Below are positions 1 to 6,648 of a stretch of 17,910 bases of DNA, piece by piece (position 1 is the first letter of the stretch; each line of letters opens with the position of its first letter). Origin of the DNA: Desulfuromonadales bacterium (GTDB taxonomy: Bacteria; Desulfobacterota; Desulfuromonadia; Desulfuromonadales; BM103); NCBI GenBank assembly GCA_030614505.1, contig JAUWTX010000014.1, positions 1-17,910 of the forward strand, given 5' to 3'. A model generated the notes under the pieces. That model ran no database searches. It was not told where the DNA came from and saw nothing but the letters and a program-made list of their open reading frames with translations. The translations under genes and the position numbers were made by a program.

Positions 1-28
1 ACACAAAATCGGTCCGGTCAAGTCTGAA

Positions 29-304
29 CTAACAACTTCTGAGCAACCCATAAAGAACCATTATGGGCCACAACTTTCGACTTTGCACCCCGGGTTCACT
101 CAGCATAAGCCGACACGGTTCTGTAGCAGTAATGATCAACTGCCCACTTGAGCGGACCGTAAACCTGTCACCCACACTTAGAATGTGGTCACGACTGTCG
201 CCTGTCTGGGTGAGCCAGCACCGCCCTTCACGGCAGACAACATTAACACCACGCAAATCCTCACCAAGATCAAGTATCTCCCGTTTGTTTAACAGCAATT
301 CCAT
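29..304 (-). CDS. DUF2917 domain-containing protein
   Basis: A 91-residue soluble protein with no signal peptide or membrane segment. The central stretch, with the pattern GRCWLTQTGDSRDHILSVGD followed by a short beta-rich segment and an alanine/threonine-containing strand, fits my recollection of the DUF2917 family, small cupin-like beta proteins of unknown function. The start is ATG at 304 with a clear AAGGAG ribosome-binding site six bases upstream (complement of 311-316). It is transcribed away from the MocR-type regulator at 503, and the shared intergenic region carries operator-like repeats, so it is the obvious candidate target of that regulator; this is inference. The molecular role is unknown. 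The ORF on the opposite strand (63-323) is a shadow. Confidence 0.8.
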   Translation of the reverse strand: MELLLNKREILDLGEDLRGVNVVCREGRCWLTQTGDSRDHILSVGDRFTVRSSGQLIITATEPCRLMLSEPGVQSRKLWPIMVLYGLLRSC

Positions 305-326
305 GACAAGCTCCTTTCCTTAGATG

Positions 327-342
327 GCGCTTATTAAAGCGC
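327..342 (-). promoter_or_regulatory. Small hairpin in the leader of the DUF2917 gene
   Basis: GCGCTT, a four-base ATTA loop and AAGCGC form a perfect 6-bp stem about ten bases upstream of the ribosome-binding site of the DUF2917 gene. There is no T-tract, so it is not a terminator on either strand. It could modulate translation initiation or be incidental. Confidence 0.3.
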
Positions 343-379
343 ACTTGAGTCTCTGGTGCCAGATACAGTTCTTTGCTAT

Positions 380-420
380 TGTGACCATCACAGATAATGT
401 TTATGTAAACTGTGACCGTC
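380..420. promoter_or_regulatory. Operator-like repeats between DUF2917 and MocR genes
   Basis: Three ordered repeats are visible. TGTGACCATCACA (380-392) is an inverted repeat of TGTGA/TCACA with a 3-bp centre. GTTTATGTAAAC (399-410) is an inverted repeat of GTTTA/TAAAC with a 2-bp centre. TGTGACCGTC (411-420) repeats 380-389 (TGTGACCATC) with one mismatch, exactly 31 bp downstream, that is about three helical turns. MocR-family regulators such as PdxR are known to bind combinations of direct and inverted repeats in the intergenic region next to their own gene, so this is a plausible autoregulatory operator. A -10-like GATAAT lies at 393-398, between the repeats. Confidence 0.5.
393..398 (+). 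promoter_or_regulatory. Possible -10 element of the MocR-type regulator gene
   Basis: GATAAT matches the sigma-70 -10 consensus at five of six positions and lies about 105 bases upstream of the preferred start codon. The matching -35 region (near 369-375) is poor, so the promoter would need activation or is not real. It is flanked by the operator-like repeats. Confidence 0.25.
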
Positions 421-502
421 TATGAATGTGTCAACTGTATCTGTCGGTGTTTGCGACAAACTGGTAGAAATGAAACCTGGTAGGCTGTCGGAGGAGGTAA
501 GG

Positions 503-1960
503 ATGATTGATGTTAACGTGCGACAAGGGGGAAAAATACCGCTTTACGAGGAAGTTGCCGGCAAGATTAATTACCTGATCGAGCAAGGCACCCTGCGTCC
601 CGGCGATCGGGTGCCGTCGATACGCAATCTGAGCAAGCAATTGCAGGTCAGTATCAATACAGTTAAGGAAGCCTATAGCCTGCTTGAAGATCGTCGCCTG
701 CTGGAAGCCCGGCCGCAATCCGGTTATTATGTCTGTGCCCGTCTGACGGAACTGCCCGCTGAGCCAGTTGTCGATCGTCCGGCAATCAATCCTGCCGAGG
801 TCAGCCTTTCCAGTATCTATCAGGTCGTCATGCGCGATCTGCTTGATCCGAATCTTCTGCAACTGGGTATCGCTGTTCCGAACCTGGAATTGCTGCCAAT
901 CGAAAAACTCAACCGCATGCTGGCGCGCGAAATTCGCCGCTTCCCCACCCAAGCCGTCTCTTACTCACTTCCGCCAGGAAATTTGCGGTTGCGCAAGCAG
1001 ATTGCCCAGCGCCTGCTGCTGTCTGGTTGCACCCTTGGCCCTGATCAGATCGTGATTACTTCCGGGTGTGTCGAGGCGGTGGTCCTGGCATTAAGGACTT
1101 TCTGCAAACCGGGTGACGCAGTGGTGATCGAAACGCCGGTTTACTTTAATTTCCTGCAGATGATTCAGGACCTCGGGCTCAAGGCTTTGGAAATTCCTGC
1201 TTCACCGCGTGGCGGAATCAGTCTGGAGGCGCTTGAGTATGCCTTGGATCGCAATCCTGGTGAAGTCAAGGCTTGCATTGTTATTTCTAACTTTAACAAT
1301 CCACTAGGCAGCCGTATGTCCGATGAAGATAAACTACGCCTGGTGAATATGCTTGAAGAGCATCAGGTGCCATTGGTAGAGGATGATATTTACGGAGACC
1401 TCTCATACAGCGATGAGAGACCTTCGGTGGCCAAGTCCTTTGATAAAACCGGCAATGTGCTGCTCTGCTCATCCTTTAGTAAAACGGTGGCTCCCGGATA
1501 TCGGGTCGGATGGATTGTTGCCGGACGCTATCAGGAGGAGGTCGAGCGAGGTAAGATGCTTGCCAATGTTGCAACTGCAAGCCCGACCCAATTGGCTATT
1601 GCAGAATTCCTCGCCAACGGTGGTTACGAGCATCATCTTCGTTCAATCCGCAGGGTCTATGCTCGCCAGACGGCTCAGATGGGTGACGCAATCGGCCGTT
1701 CTTTTCCAGCAGGGACACGGGTTTCACGCCCTCAGGGAGGTTTTGTTCTCTGGGTAGAGATGCCGGAAGGTGTTGATTCTCTGCTTCTCTATAAGAAAGC
1801 CAAAATTATGGGTATAACGATTGCTCCGGGGCCGATATTTTCGATTGACGGCAAATATCGCAACTGTATTCGTCTCAATGCTGCCTGCTGGACTCCGGCA
1901 GTCGAGGTCGCTATTGAAACTCTCGGTCGTCTGGCCGAAGAGCAACTTGCAGCATCATAG
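503..1960 (+). CDS. MocR/PdxR-type PLP-dependent transcriptional regulator (GntR family)
   Basis: A 485-residue protein, the usual MocR length. The N-terminus (about residues 10-80) is a GntR winged helix, with the typical IPLYEEVAGKI opening, LRPGDRVPSIRNLSKQLQVS and a recognition helix NTVKEAY. From about residue 110 it is a fold-type I aminotransferase domain: SNFNNPLG (around 262-269), VEDDIYGDL (around 292-300) and SSFSKTVAPGYRVGW with the predicted PLP lysine K327, codon at 1481-1483. Such proteins use the aminotransferase domain to sense PLP or amino-acid ligands. An upstream in-frame ATG at 422 exists, but ATG 503 is preferred because GGAGGAGG lies directly before it and conserved sequence begins there. 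It is divergent from the DUF2917 gene and convergent with the histidine kinase, 28 bp away. The physiological target is unknown. Confidence 0.92.
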   Translation: MIDVNVRQGGKIPLYEEVAGKINYLIEQGTLRPGDRVPSIRNLSKQLQVSINTVKEAYSLLEDRRLLEARPQSGYYVCARLTELPAEPVVDRPAINPAEVSLSSIYQVVMRDLLDPNLLQLGIAVPNLELLPIEKLNRMLAREIRRFPTQAVSYSLPPGNLRLRKQIAQRLLLSGCTLGPDQIVITSGCVEAVVLALRTFCKPGDAVVIETPVYFNFLQMIQDLGLKALEIPASPRGGISLEALEYALDRNPGEVKACIVISNFNNPLGSRMSDEDKLRLVNMLEEHQVPLVEDDIYGDLSYSDERPSVAKSFDKTGNVLLCSSFSKTVAPGYRVGWIVAGRYQEEVERGKMLANVATASPTQLAIAEFLANGGYEHHLRSIRRVYARQTAQMGDAIGRSFPAGTRVSRPQGGFVLWVEMPEGVDSLLLYKKAKIMGITIAPGPIFSIDGKYRNCIRLNAACWTPAVEVAIETLGRLAEEQLAAS

Positions 1961-1988
1961 GTCCGTGCGAAACGCAGACAGCAGACTT

Positions 1989-3848
1989 TTAAGACGGGCC
2001 AATTGGAAGCGTGAAGCAAATCCGGGTCCCTTTGCCTGGAGTGCTTTCGACCCAGATCTTGCCGCCATGTTCTTCGATGATTTGCTTGACGATGCTCATG
2101 CCCAGCCCAAGCCCTCTGATTGCCGTATTGGAGGCATCAGCACGGTAGAACTTGTCAAAGATACGAGCGACCTGTTGCCCAGTCATGCCGATACCCTGAT
2201 CGATAACAGCCACTTTGCAATGGAGACCTTCCTGCTCAGCAACAATTGAAATACTGGTCTCCTCGGGGGAGTATTTCATCGCGTTGCTCAGTAGATTTTC
2301 CATAACTTGATTGATGCGGTGGACGTCAATCGTTATGACCTCAGGAGTCCCTGGTTTGATCTCCAGAGCCAGCTGGTGTTTGGCTTTCAACTTGAAGCGG
2401 TTGACAATTTTGCCCAGTAGAGCCTCCGTGGGAGTCGACTGCCTGTCCAGAGGGATACTCCGCCCGGCTTCAATACGGCTGATATCAAGGATGTCATCGA
2501 CAATCTTGGTCAGTCGTTCGCTGTTATCGTAAACCTCCCGAAGAAAATCCTTTTTCTTCTCTTCGTTGAGAGGGACAAGCATCTCGTGGTCCGTGAGAAG
2601 TTCAGTAAAGCCCATGATGCTGGCAAGTGGCGTACTTAACTCGTGCGCGGCTGTCGAAATGAATTCGCTCTTCAGCTGGTCCAGGTTTTTCAGAGCAGCT
2701 TGAGCTTCTTTGAGCTTCTTGGCCTCTTCCAGGAGACTGAAATTGGCTTCCGCAAGTTGAGCGTTCTTGAAATCAAGGTTCTCTACCAGGTGGTTAAACT
2801 CATCGCTAAGCAAGCAGAGTTCCTGACTGGCACAGGATCCCATATCCAGAGCTTCCCATGGTTGTTTCGATTGGCGACGAGCAAGGATTTTACGTGTGAG
2901 ATGATCAATCGGAGTGATCACGGATTTCTGCAGCATCACCAGCATCAAGGTAAGTGCAGAAGCGATGCCTATGGCCATCAATATCAGGGCCATGCGGAGT
3001 GCTGTGATACCTCGGTTGAGGATTTCACACTGCTCGTAAACATTGATCTGCAGGGCAGGGTTCCCAGCCAGGTCGGCGTATATCGTAGAGGCTGTCAGAC
3101 TGTCATCTTTAGTCTGGAAGGTGATGTCCTCGGGCGTCCGGAACACTGACAATTTTCCGGATTTGTTAACCGTAGTGTTGTTAGTGACAGGTTTGATCTC
3201 ATAGTTGATGTTCGTCAGCCTGGAAATTTTTTGAACCATTCCCGGCCCTAGAAGGCGTCCCATGATCAGGGTCCCATGTGATGGTCCATTGTCGTTGCTG
3301 TCAAGAATCGGCCTTGCGGAACAGAGCATTGGGCCAGCGCTGGTCATAAGCAGGCCGGTAACTTGCTGCTCATTTAAAGGGACTTGCTCCGAGCTATACT
3401 GGAGCAGGGGAAAAGTCGGCGTAAAGATCTCCTGATTGAAGGGCTGAATTACGATAGATGTTTCAAGGTCCTCAGCAAAGACTTTGCCCCAGACTTTTCT
3501 GCCTGAATTGTCGATCAGGTAGATCAGGTTGATCCGGTTGATGGAAAAGGTTGAGTCGACCAGATTACTTACTTCATAGCCAGGGTTGTGGTTGATAACG
3601 TATTGGTAAGTGTCATCCCACGCTGACCAATCATTGGTGATCAGGGAGAGGTGGTGCTGTTCGTTTTCAATGGCACGAACCACTCTCAGAACATTGTCGT
3701 TGATATGTTCGCGCTCCAGGTCGAGGAAGCTCGGAAGCAGGACCTGACTGTGGATAATGTAGGCCGTTCCGCCCAACAGGGAGAAGACAACTACTAGAAC
3801 GAGGAGGATTCTGGTGTGTAGGGTGTACTTCAAGGTGTCCCCCGCCAA
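1989..3848 (-). CDS. Membrane-bound sensor histidine kinase with CHASE4-like sensor domain
   Basis: A 619-residue class I histidine kinase. Two membrane segments (about 13-33 and 281-305) bracket a periplasmic domain whose NDWSAWDDTYQYV motif (around 72-84) is characteristic of CHASE4. A HAMP-like segment follows (VITPIDHLTRKI onward), then a coiled-coil stretch (about 358-395), the HisKA H-box STAAHELSTPLASIMGF with phospho-acceptor His402, N-box MENLLSNAMKYSPE, G1 VIDQGIGM, F-box IFDKFYRAD and G2 GLGLGMSIV. All catalytic motifs are intact. There is no ATG upstream; a TAA lies just before the TTG at 3848. A second TTG at 3833 has a G-rich stretch (GGCGGGGGA) before it and may be the real start, giving MKYTLHTRILL. 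No response regulator is present in the window, so it is an orphan kinase here. It is 89 bp downstream of the slp-like gene and may share its transcript. The ligand is unknown. Confidence 0.93.
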   Translation of the reverse strand: MAGDTLKYTLHTRILLVLVVVFSLLGGTAYIIHSQVLLPSFLDLEREHINDNVLRVVRAIENEQHHLSLITNDWSAWDDTYQYVINHNPGYEVSNLVDSTFSINRINLIYLIDNSGRKVWGKVFAEDLETSIVIQPFNQEIFTPTFPLLQYSSEQVPLNEQQVTGLLMTSAGPMLCSARPILDSNDNGPSHGTLIMGRLLGPGMVQKISRLTNINYEIKPVTNNTTVNKSGKLSVFRTPEDITFQTKDDSLTASTIYADLAGNPALQINVYEQCEILNRGITALRMALILMAIGIASALTLMLVMLQKSVITPIDHLTRKILARRQSKQPWEALDMGSCASQELCLLSDEFNHLVENLDFKNAQLAEANFSLLEEAKKLKEAQAALKNLDQLKSEFISTAAHELSTPLASIMGFTELLTDHEMLVPLNEEKKKDFLREVYDNSERLTKIVDDILDISRIEAGRSIPLDRQSTPTEALLGKIVNRFKLKAKHQLALEIKPGTPEVITIDVHRINQVMENLLSNAMKYSPEETSISIVAEQEGLHCKVAVIDQGIGMTGQQVARIFDKFYRADASNTAIRGLGLGMSIVKQIIEEHGGKIWVESTPGKGTRICFTLPIGPS

Positions 3849-3937
3849 GGATTAATGCAGTCTAACAGATTAGGCATTCTGTCTAAAAGCAGGCGGGATT
3901 GCAAGGGTAATTGTCGTATGGTGTGTTTTGATGAGGG

Positions 3938-4531
3938 CTACTGGTACCCGGTATTGCGATACCAATATTGAGTGTAGGGGTAAATGCTGTACCCTGGATC
4001 GTATGGATTTTTGTGGGTATCGTCATCACCTCCGACATAATGCGGGTAGGCAGGGTCGGGGTAGCGATGAATGCCATAACGAAACGGGCTCTCCCAGAGA
4101 TGGACTTCGGTCATGTCAAAGACCGGGTAATCGTATTCGTGTTCTCCTAATAGTCTGGTTTCATGGCCGAGTACAATACCGGCCAGAGTGACCAGTGTGC
4201 CCGGTTCGTAAATCACCGAATCGAGAATCTCAGATGTTTTCACCAGGAAACGACGCCCCGAATTGTCGAGGTACATTGGCTCTCCCCAACGACTCAGTCG
4301 CCATTCCATTATTTCCAGGATACTACCTTCTTCTGTACTCTCTAAATCGATAACGACTCCACCCAAAACGAGATGATCTTCAAGAAATGCCTTGGGGTTT
4401 TCACTGACCATGGCAAAGGTGGTCTGTGGATCGGCTTGTTTGCGGGCCTCTTTGGAGATCGGGTGAACACAGGAGGCAAGGAGAAGTGTTAAGAAGATTA
4501 TGAGCAGTTGCAAGTGAAGTGTAAATCTCAT
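3938..4531 (-). CDS. Slp family outer-membrane lipoprotein
   Basis: A 197-residue lipoprotein precursor. The N-terminus has a charged start, a hydrophobic stretch and a lipobox LASC with the acylated cysteine at residue 21; the residues after it (VHPISKEAR) and the later blocks VLGGVVID, LEIMEWRLSRWGEP, DNSGRRFLV, YEPGTLVTLAGIVLG and PVFDMTEVHLWE fit the Slp family (named for the E. coli carbon-starvation lipoprotein). The last 40 residues are unusually rich in Tyr, Pro, His, Asp and Gly, a tail I do not recall in the family. The start is ATG with AAGGGAG upstream. It is divergent from holC and upstream of, and co-oriented with, the histidine kinase. The function of Slp proteins is poorly understood; envelope stress is a guess. 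Confidence 0.85.
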   Translation of the reverse strand: MRFTLHLQLLIIFLTLLLASCVHPISKEARKQADPQTTFAMVSENPKAFLEDHLVLGGVVIDLESTEEGSILEIMEWRLSRWGEPMYLDNSGRRFLVKTSEILDSVIYEPGTLVTLAGIVLGHETRLLGEHEYDYPVFDMTEVHLWESPFRYGIHRYPDPAYPHYVGGDDDTHKNPYDPGYSIYPYTQYWYRNTGYQ

Positions 4532-4611
4532 TTGATCTCCCTTGATTGATACATTAAGATGTCCAGCACAAATTCTATCATAGATTCTTGTTGCTGGAGC
4601 AGGAGCCTCTT

Positions 4612-5031
4612 TTGACCCACGTTGAATTTATCAAGCTGAATCGGCCGGAACGCGCCCGGATCCTCTGTGATCTGGCCGAGGAATTCTATCTGGCAGGACA
4701 ACGTGTCCTGGTAATGGTGCAGAACGACAATCAGGGAGTGACTCTCGACCAGTTTATGTGGACCTGGAAAAAGGGCGCCTTTGTGCCACATGTCTATGAG
4801 AACGGCTCTGTAGAATGTCACGATGAGCCGGTGGTAATCGTTGCCGGGGAGGAGAACCCGAACGGTGCCCAGGTCCTGTTGATGGGAGTTCAGTGCAGCC
4901 TCGAATTTATCCGGCATTTTCAACATGTCATAGACTTTGCCGAAACCTTCGACGAAGCGAGCCTGGAAGAGTCGCGCGAACGTTTCAGGAGTTATCGGGA
5001 ACATGGACTCAACCCTGTCATGCGTAAATAA
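4612..5031 (+). CDS. holC: DNA polymerase III subunit chi (HolC)
   Basis: A 139-residue protein matching the chi subunit of the clamp loader, which bridges the psi subunit and single-strand DNA-binding protein and acts in replication. Visible family blocks are THVEFIKL at the N-terminus, CDLAEEFYLAGQRVLVMVQN, LDQFMWTWKKGAFVPH and RERFRSYREHG near the end. The preferred start is TTG 4612, because AGGAG (4601-4605) sits six bases upstream and the family opens with this pattern; a TTG at 4588 would add eight residues without a good ribosome-binding site. The end overlaps the start of rsmE by 29 bases, so the two are translationally linked. The 158-residue ORF on the opposite strand (4528-5004) shows no family features and is a shadow. 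holD is not in the window. Confidence 0.88.
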   Translation: MTHVEFIKLNRPERARILCDLAEEFYLAGQRVLVMVQNDNQGVTLDQFMWTWKKGAFVPHVYENGSVECHDEPVVIVAGEENPNGAQVLLMGVQCSLEFIRHFQHVIDFAETFDEASLEESRERFRSYREHGLNPVMRK

Positions 5032-5776
5032 TGGCGGCTCAGTCAGCCTGATCAGGTTGGATCATGTGCCGCAACTTGAAGTTGAAACACCTTTGTCAAC
5101 TGAAGCCCTGTCCGCACTCTTTTACTGGCAGGCCAGACCTGGTGAGACGCTGACGGTAATAGATCCGGAGGCAACGGCTTACCGTGCGCGAATAACCTCT
5201 CTCGATCCGGAACATGCGGCCTGTGTACCGTTTCAGCGCCTGACGGCACCGGTGGAAAGCCTGCTGCGTATTGAAGTTTACCAGTCCTTGCCGGACAAGG
5301 AGCGATTCGAACTGGTCCTGCAGAAACTGACGGAACTCGGTGTGACCCGCATTGTGCCTTTGGAGTCTCAACACTCCGCGACCCTTGAAGAACGCGACGC
5401 CAGACAGAAAAAGTCGCATCGCTGGCCGGAGGTGATTCGTAAAGCGTCCCGTCAGTGCCGGCGCGCCATGTTGCCGGAACTCCTGCCGGTACACACTTTC
5501 ACGGAAGCGCTGGCCTGTGCCGGTTCCGCCGAGTTGAAATTGATGCTTTATGAAGGGGATGTGTCCTGGTCATTCAAAGAAGGGATCGGGTCGTTTAAGC
5601 CGCAAAGCGTTGCTTTGCTGATCGGTCCTGAGGGTGGCTTTTCTCAAGATGAAGTTGAGCAGGCTCAGGCAGAAGCTTTTCTGCCGGTCAATCTCGGTCC
5701 ACGTATCCTGCGCACTGAAACGGCGGCTATCGTTGCCGCGGCCCTGGTGCAGAGTTATTTGGGTGATTTGGGCTAG
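5003..5776 (+). CDS. rsmE: 16S rRNA (uracil(1498)-N(3))-methyltransferase RsmE
   Basis: A 257-residue SPOUT-class methyltransferase; the family methylates N3 of U1498 in 16S rRNA in assembled 30S subunits, using S-adenosylmethionine. An N-terminal PUA-like domain (about residues 1-75) is followed by the knotted catalytic domain: YQSLPDKERFELVLQKLTEL, the LIGPEGGFSQDEVEQA loop and the C-terminal knot NLGPRILRTETAAI. These are the diagnostic motifs of the family. The start is ATG 5003, inside holC, with AGGAG eleven bases upstream; an in-frame ATG at 4937 would lie deep in holC and lacks family sequence. The final G of the TAG stop is the first base of a palindromic repeat (see 5776-5850). Length is slightly above E. 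coli RsmE. Confidence 0.93.
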   Translation: MDSTLSCVNNGGSVSLIRLDHVPQLEVETPLSTEALSALFYWQARPGETLTVIDPEATAYRARITSLDPEHAACVPFQRLTAPVESLLRIEVYQSLPDKERFELVLQKLTELGVTRIVPLESQHSATLEERDARQKKSHRWPEVIRKASRQCRRAMLPELLPVHTFTEALACAGSAELKLMLYEGDVSWSFKEGIGSFKPQSVALLIGPEGGFSQDEVEQAQAEAFLPVNLGPRILRTETAAIVAAALVQSYLGDLG

Positions 5777-5850
5777 GGACTGTCCCCGGTTTTAAGGGGA
5801 CTGTCCCTTTTCTGACATTTACTTATAATGAACATTCTTGGGACAGTCCC
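5776..5850. repeat. REP-like palindromic repeats GGGAC-W-GTCCC (three copies)
   Basis: GGGACTGTCCCC at 5776-5787, GGGGACTGTCCC at 5796-5807 and, inverted, GGGACAGTCCC at 5840-5850. Each copy is itself an 11-bp palindrome around one central A/T base, and the last two copies are exact reverse complements over 11 bp with a 32-base loop. The first copy starts on the last base of the rsmE stop codon and the last ends 39 bases before the trmJ ATG. It resembles small repetitive extragenic palindromes that are spread by RAYT-type transposases; the copy number elsewhere in the genome cannot be seen here. Confidence 0.7.
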
Positions 5851-5889
5851 TTGCGTGTGCGACATCTTCTTTGCAGCCAAGGTTTAAAC

Positions 5890-6648
5890 ATGAATCTTAA
5901 CAACCTAAGCATTGTCCTTGTGGAATCCCGTGGTGAACGGAACATCGGCTCTGTCGCTCGCGCTATGGCGAATTTCGGTGTAACCGACTTGCGCCTGGTG
6001 GCACCGCAGGTCGATCACCTGCACGACGAAGCCCGTAAAATGGCGGTCAAAGCAAGTGTTCTTCTGGAGCAGGCGACCCTTTATCCTGACCTGAAGTCGG
6101 CGCTTAACGATTGTCATTATGCTTATGCAACAACCCGTCGATTTGGCAAGTACCGGGTCGATTTCCATCATCCTGACAGCGCCGCAGCTGAGCTGCTGCC
6201 TCTTTTGGATAGCGGACGTGTTGCCATGGTCTTCGGCCGCGAGGACCATGGGTTGAAGACCGAGGAGCTGGATCTCTGCCAACGTCTGATTACGATCCCT
6301 ACCGGTGGCAGCATCGCGTCAATGAATCTGGCCCAATCAGTGGTGATCTGCCTGTACGAAGTGGCGAAGCAGCATGGACTGGCGAAGGGCAAAGGGCAGG
6401 GGGGAAGGAGTCTGGCAACTGTCGAGCAGTTGGAAGTTCTCTTTGCCCACATGCGCGACACTCTTCTCAGAATTCGCTACCTGAATCCGCAAAATCCGGA
6501 ACATATCATGCGCTCTTACCGGCAAATACTTGGCCGGGCGGCCCTGGACGATCGAGAGGTGCGCATTCTTCGCGGTCTGATGAGTGAAATTGATCTTATC
6601 GAAAAGGAACGTTGTGTGCTGGCTGGAAAGAATCATGACAGCGATTAA
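5890..6648 (+). CDS. trmJ: tRNA/rRNA 2'-O-methyltransferase of the TrmJ type (SPOUT)
   Basis: A 252-residue protein of the SpoU/TrmH branch of SPOUT methyltransferases. Visible motifs are motif 1 IVLVESRGERNIGSVARAM (about residues 7-25), motif 2 VAMVFGREDHGLKTEEL (about 111-127) and motif 3 SIASMNLAQSVVICLYEV (about 140-157). The length, plus a C-terminal extension after the knot, fits TrmJ, which methylates the 2'-O of nucleotide 32 in tRNAs; other TrmH-like targets cannot be excluded from sequence alone. The start is ATG 5890 with AAGG seven bases upstream; an in-frame TTG at 5851 would begin right after a palindromic repeat. The stop falls inside a 21-bp tandem duplication and the next gene starts 14 bases before it. 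Confidence 0.88.
   Translation: MNLNNLSIVLVESRGERNIGSVARAMANFGVTDLRLVAPQVDHLHDEARKMAVKASVLLEQATLYPDLKSALNDCHYAYATTRRFGKYRVDFHHPDSAAAELLPLLDSGRVAMVFGREDHGLKTEELDLCQRLITIPTGGSIASMNLAQSVVICLYEVAKQHGLAKGKGQGGRSLATVEQLEVLFAHMRDTLLRIRYLNPQNPEHIMRSYRQILGRAALDDREVRILRGLMSEIDLIEKERCVLAGKNHDSD

Noticed and set aside
380..392. TGTGACCATCACA as a CRP/FNR-type binding site.
   Set aside because: The TGTGA/TCACA halves are separated by three bases instead of the six needed for CRP, and the FNR halves (TTGAT/ATCAA) are absent. It is kept only as an operator-like dyad.
422..502. N-terminal extension of the MocR-type regulator from ATG 422.
   Set aside because: No ribosome-binding site before 422, the extra 27 residues carry no family sequence, and GGAGGAGG directly precedes ATG 503.
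1961..1988. A bidirectional terminator between the convergent MocR and histidine kinase genes.
   Set aside because: No stem of useful length and no T-tract is present in the 28-bp gap.
2643..3149. A 168-residue plus-strand ORF inside the histidine kinase gene.
   Set aside because: It lies fully antisense to the coiled-coil, HAMP and sensor region of an intact kinase and has no family features.
4528..5004. A 158-residue ORF on the minus strand opposite holC, adjacent to the slp-like gene.
   Set aside because: The plus-strand product matches HolC family blocks and has a good ribosome-binding site; the minus-strand product shows no recognisable features, so it is a shadow of holC.
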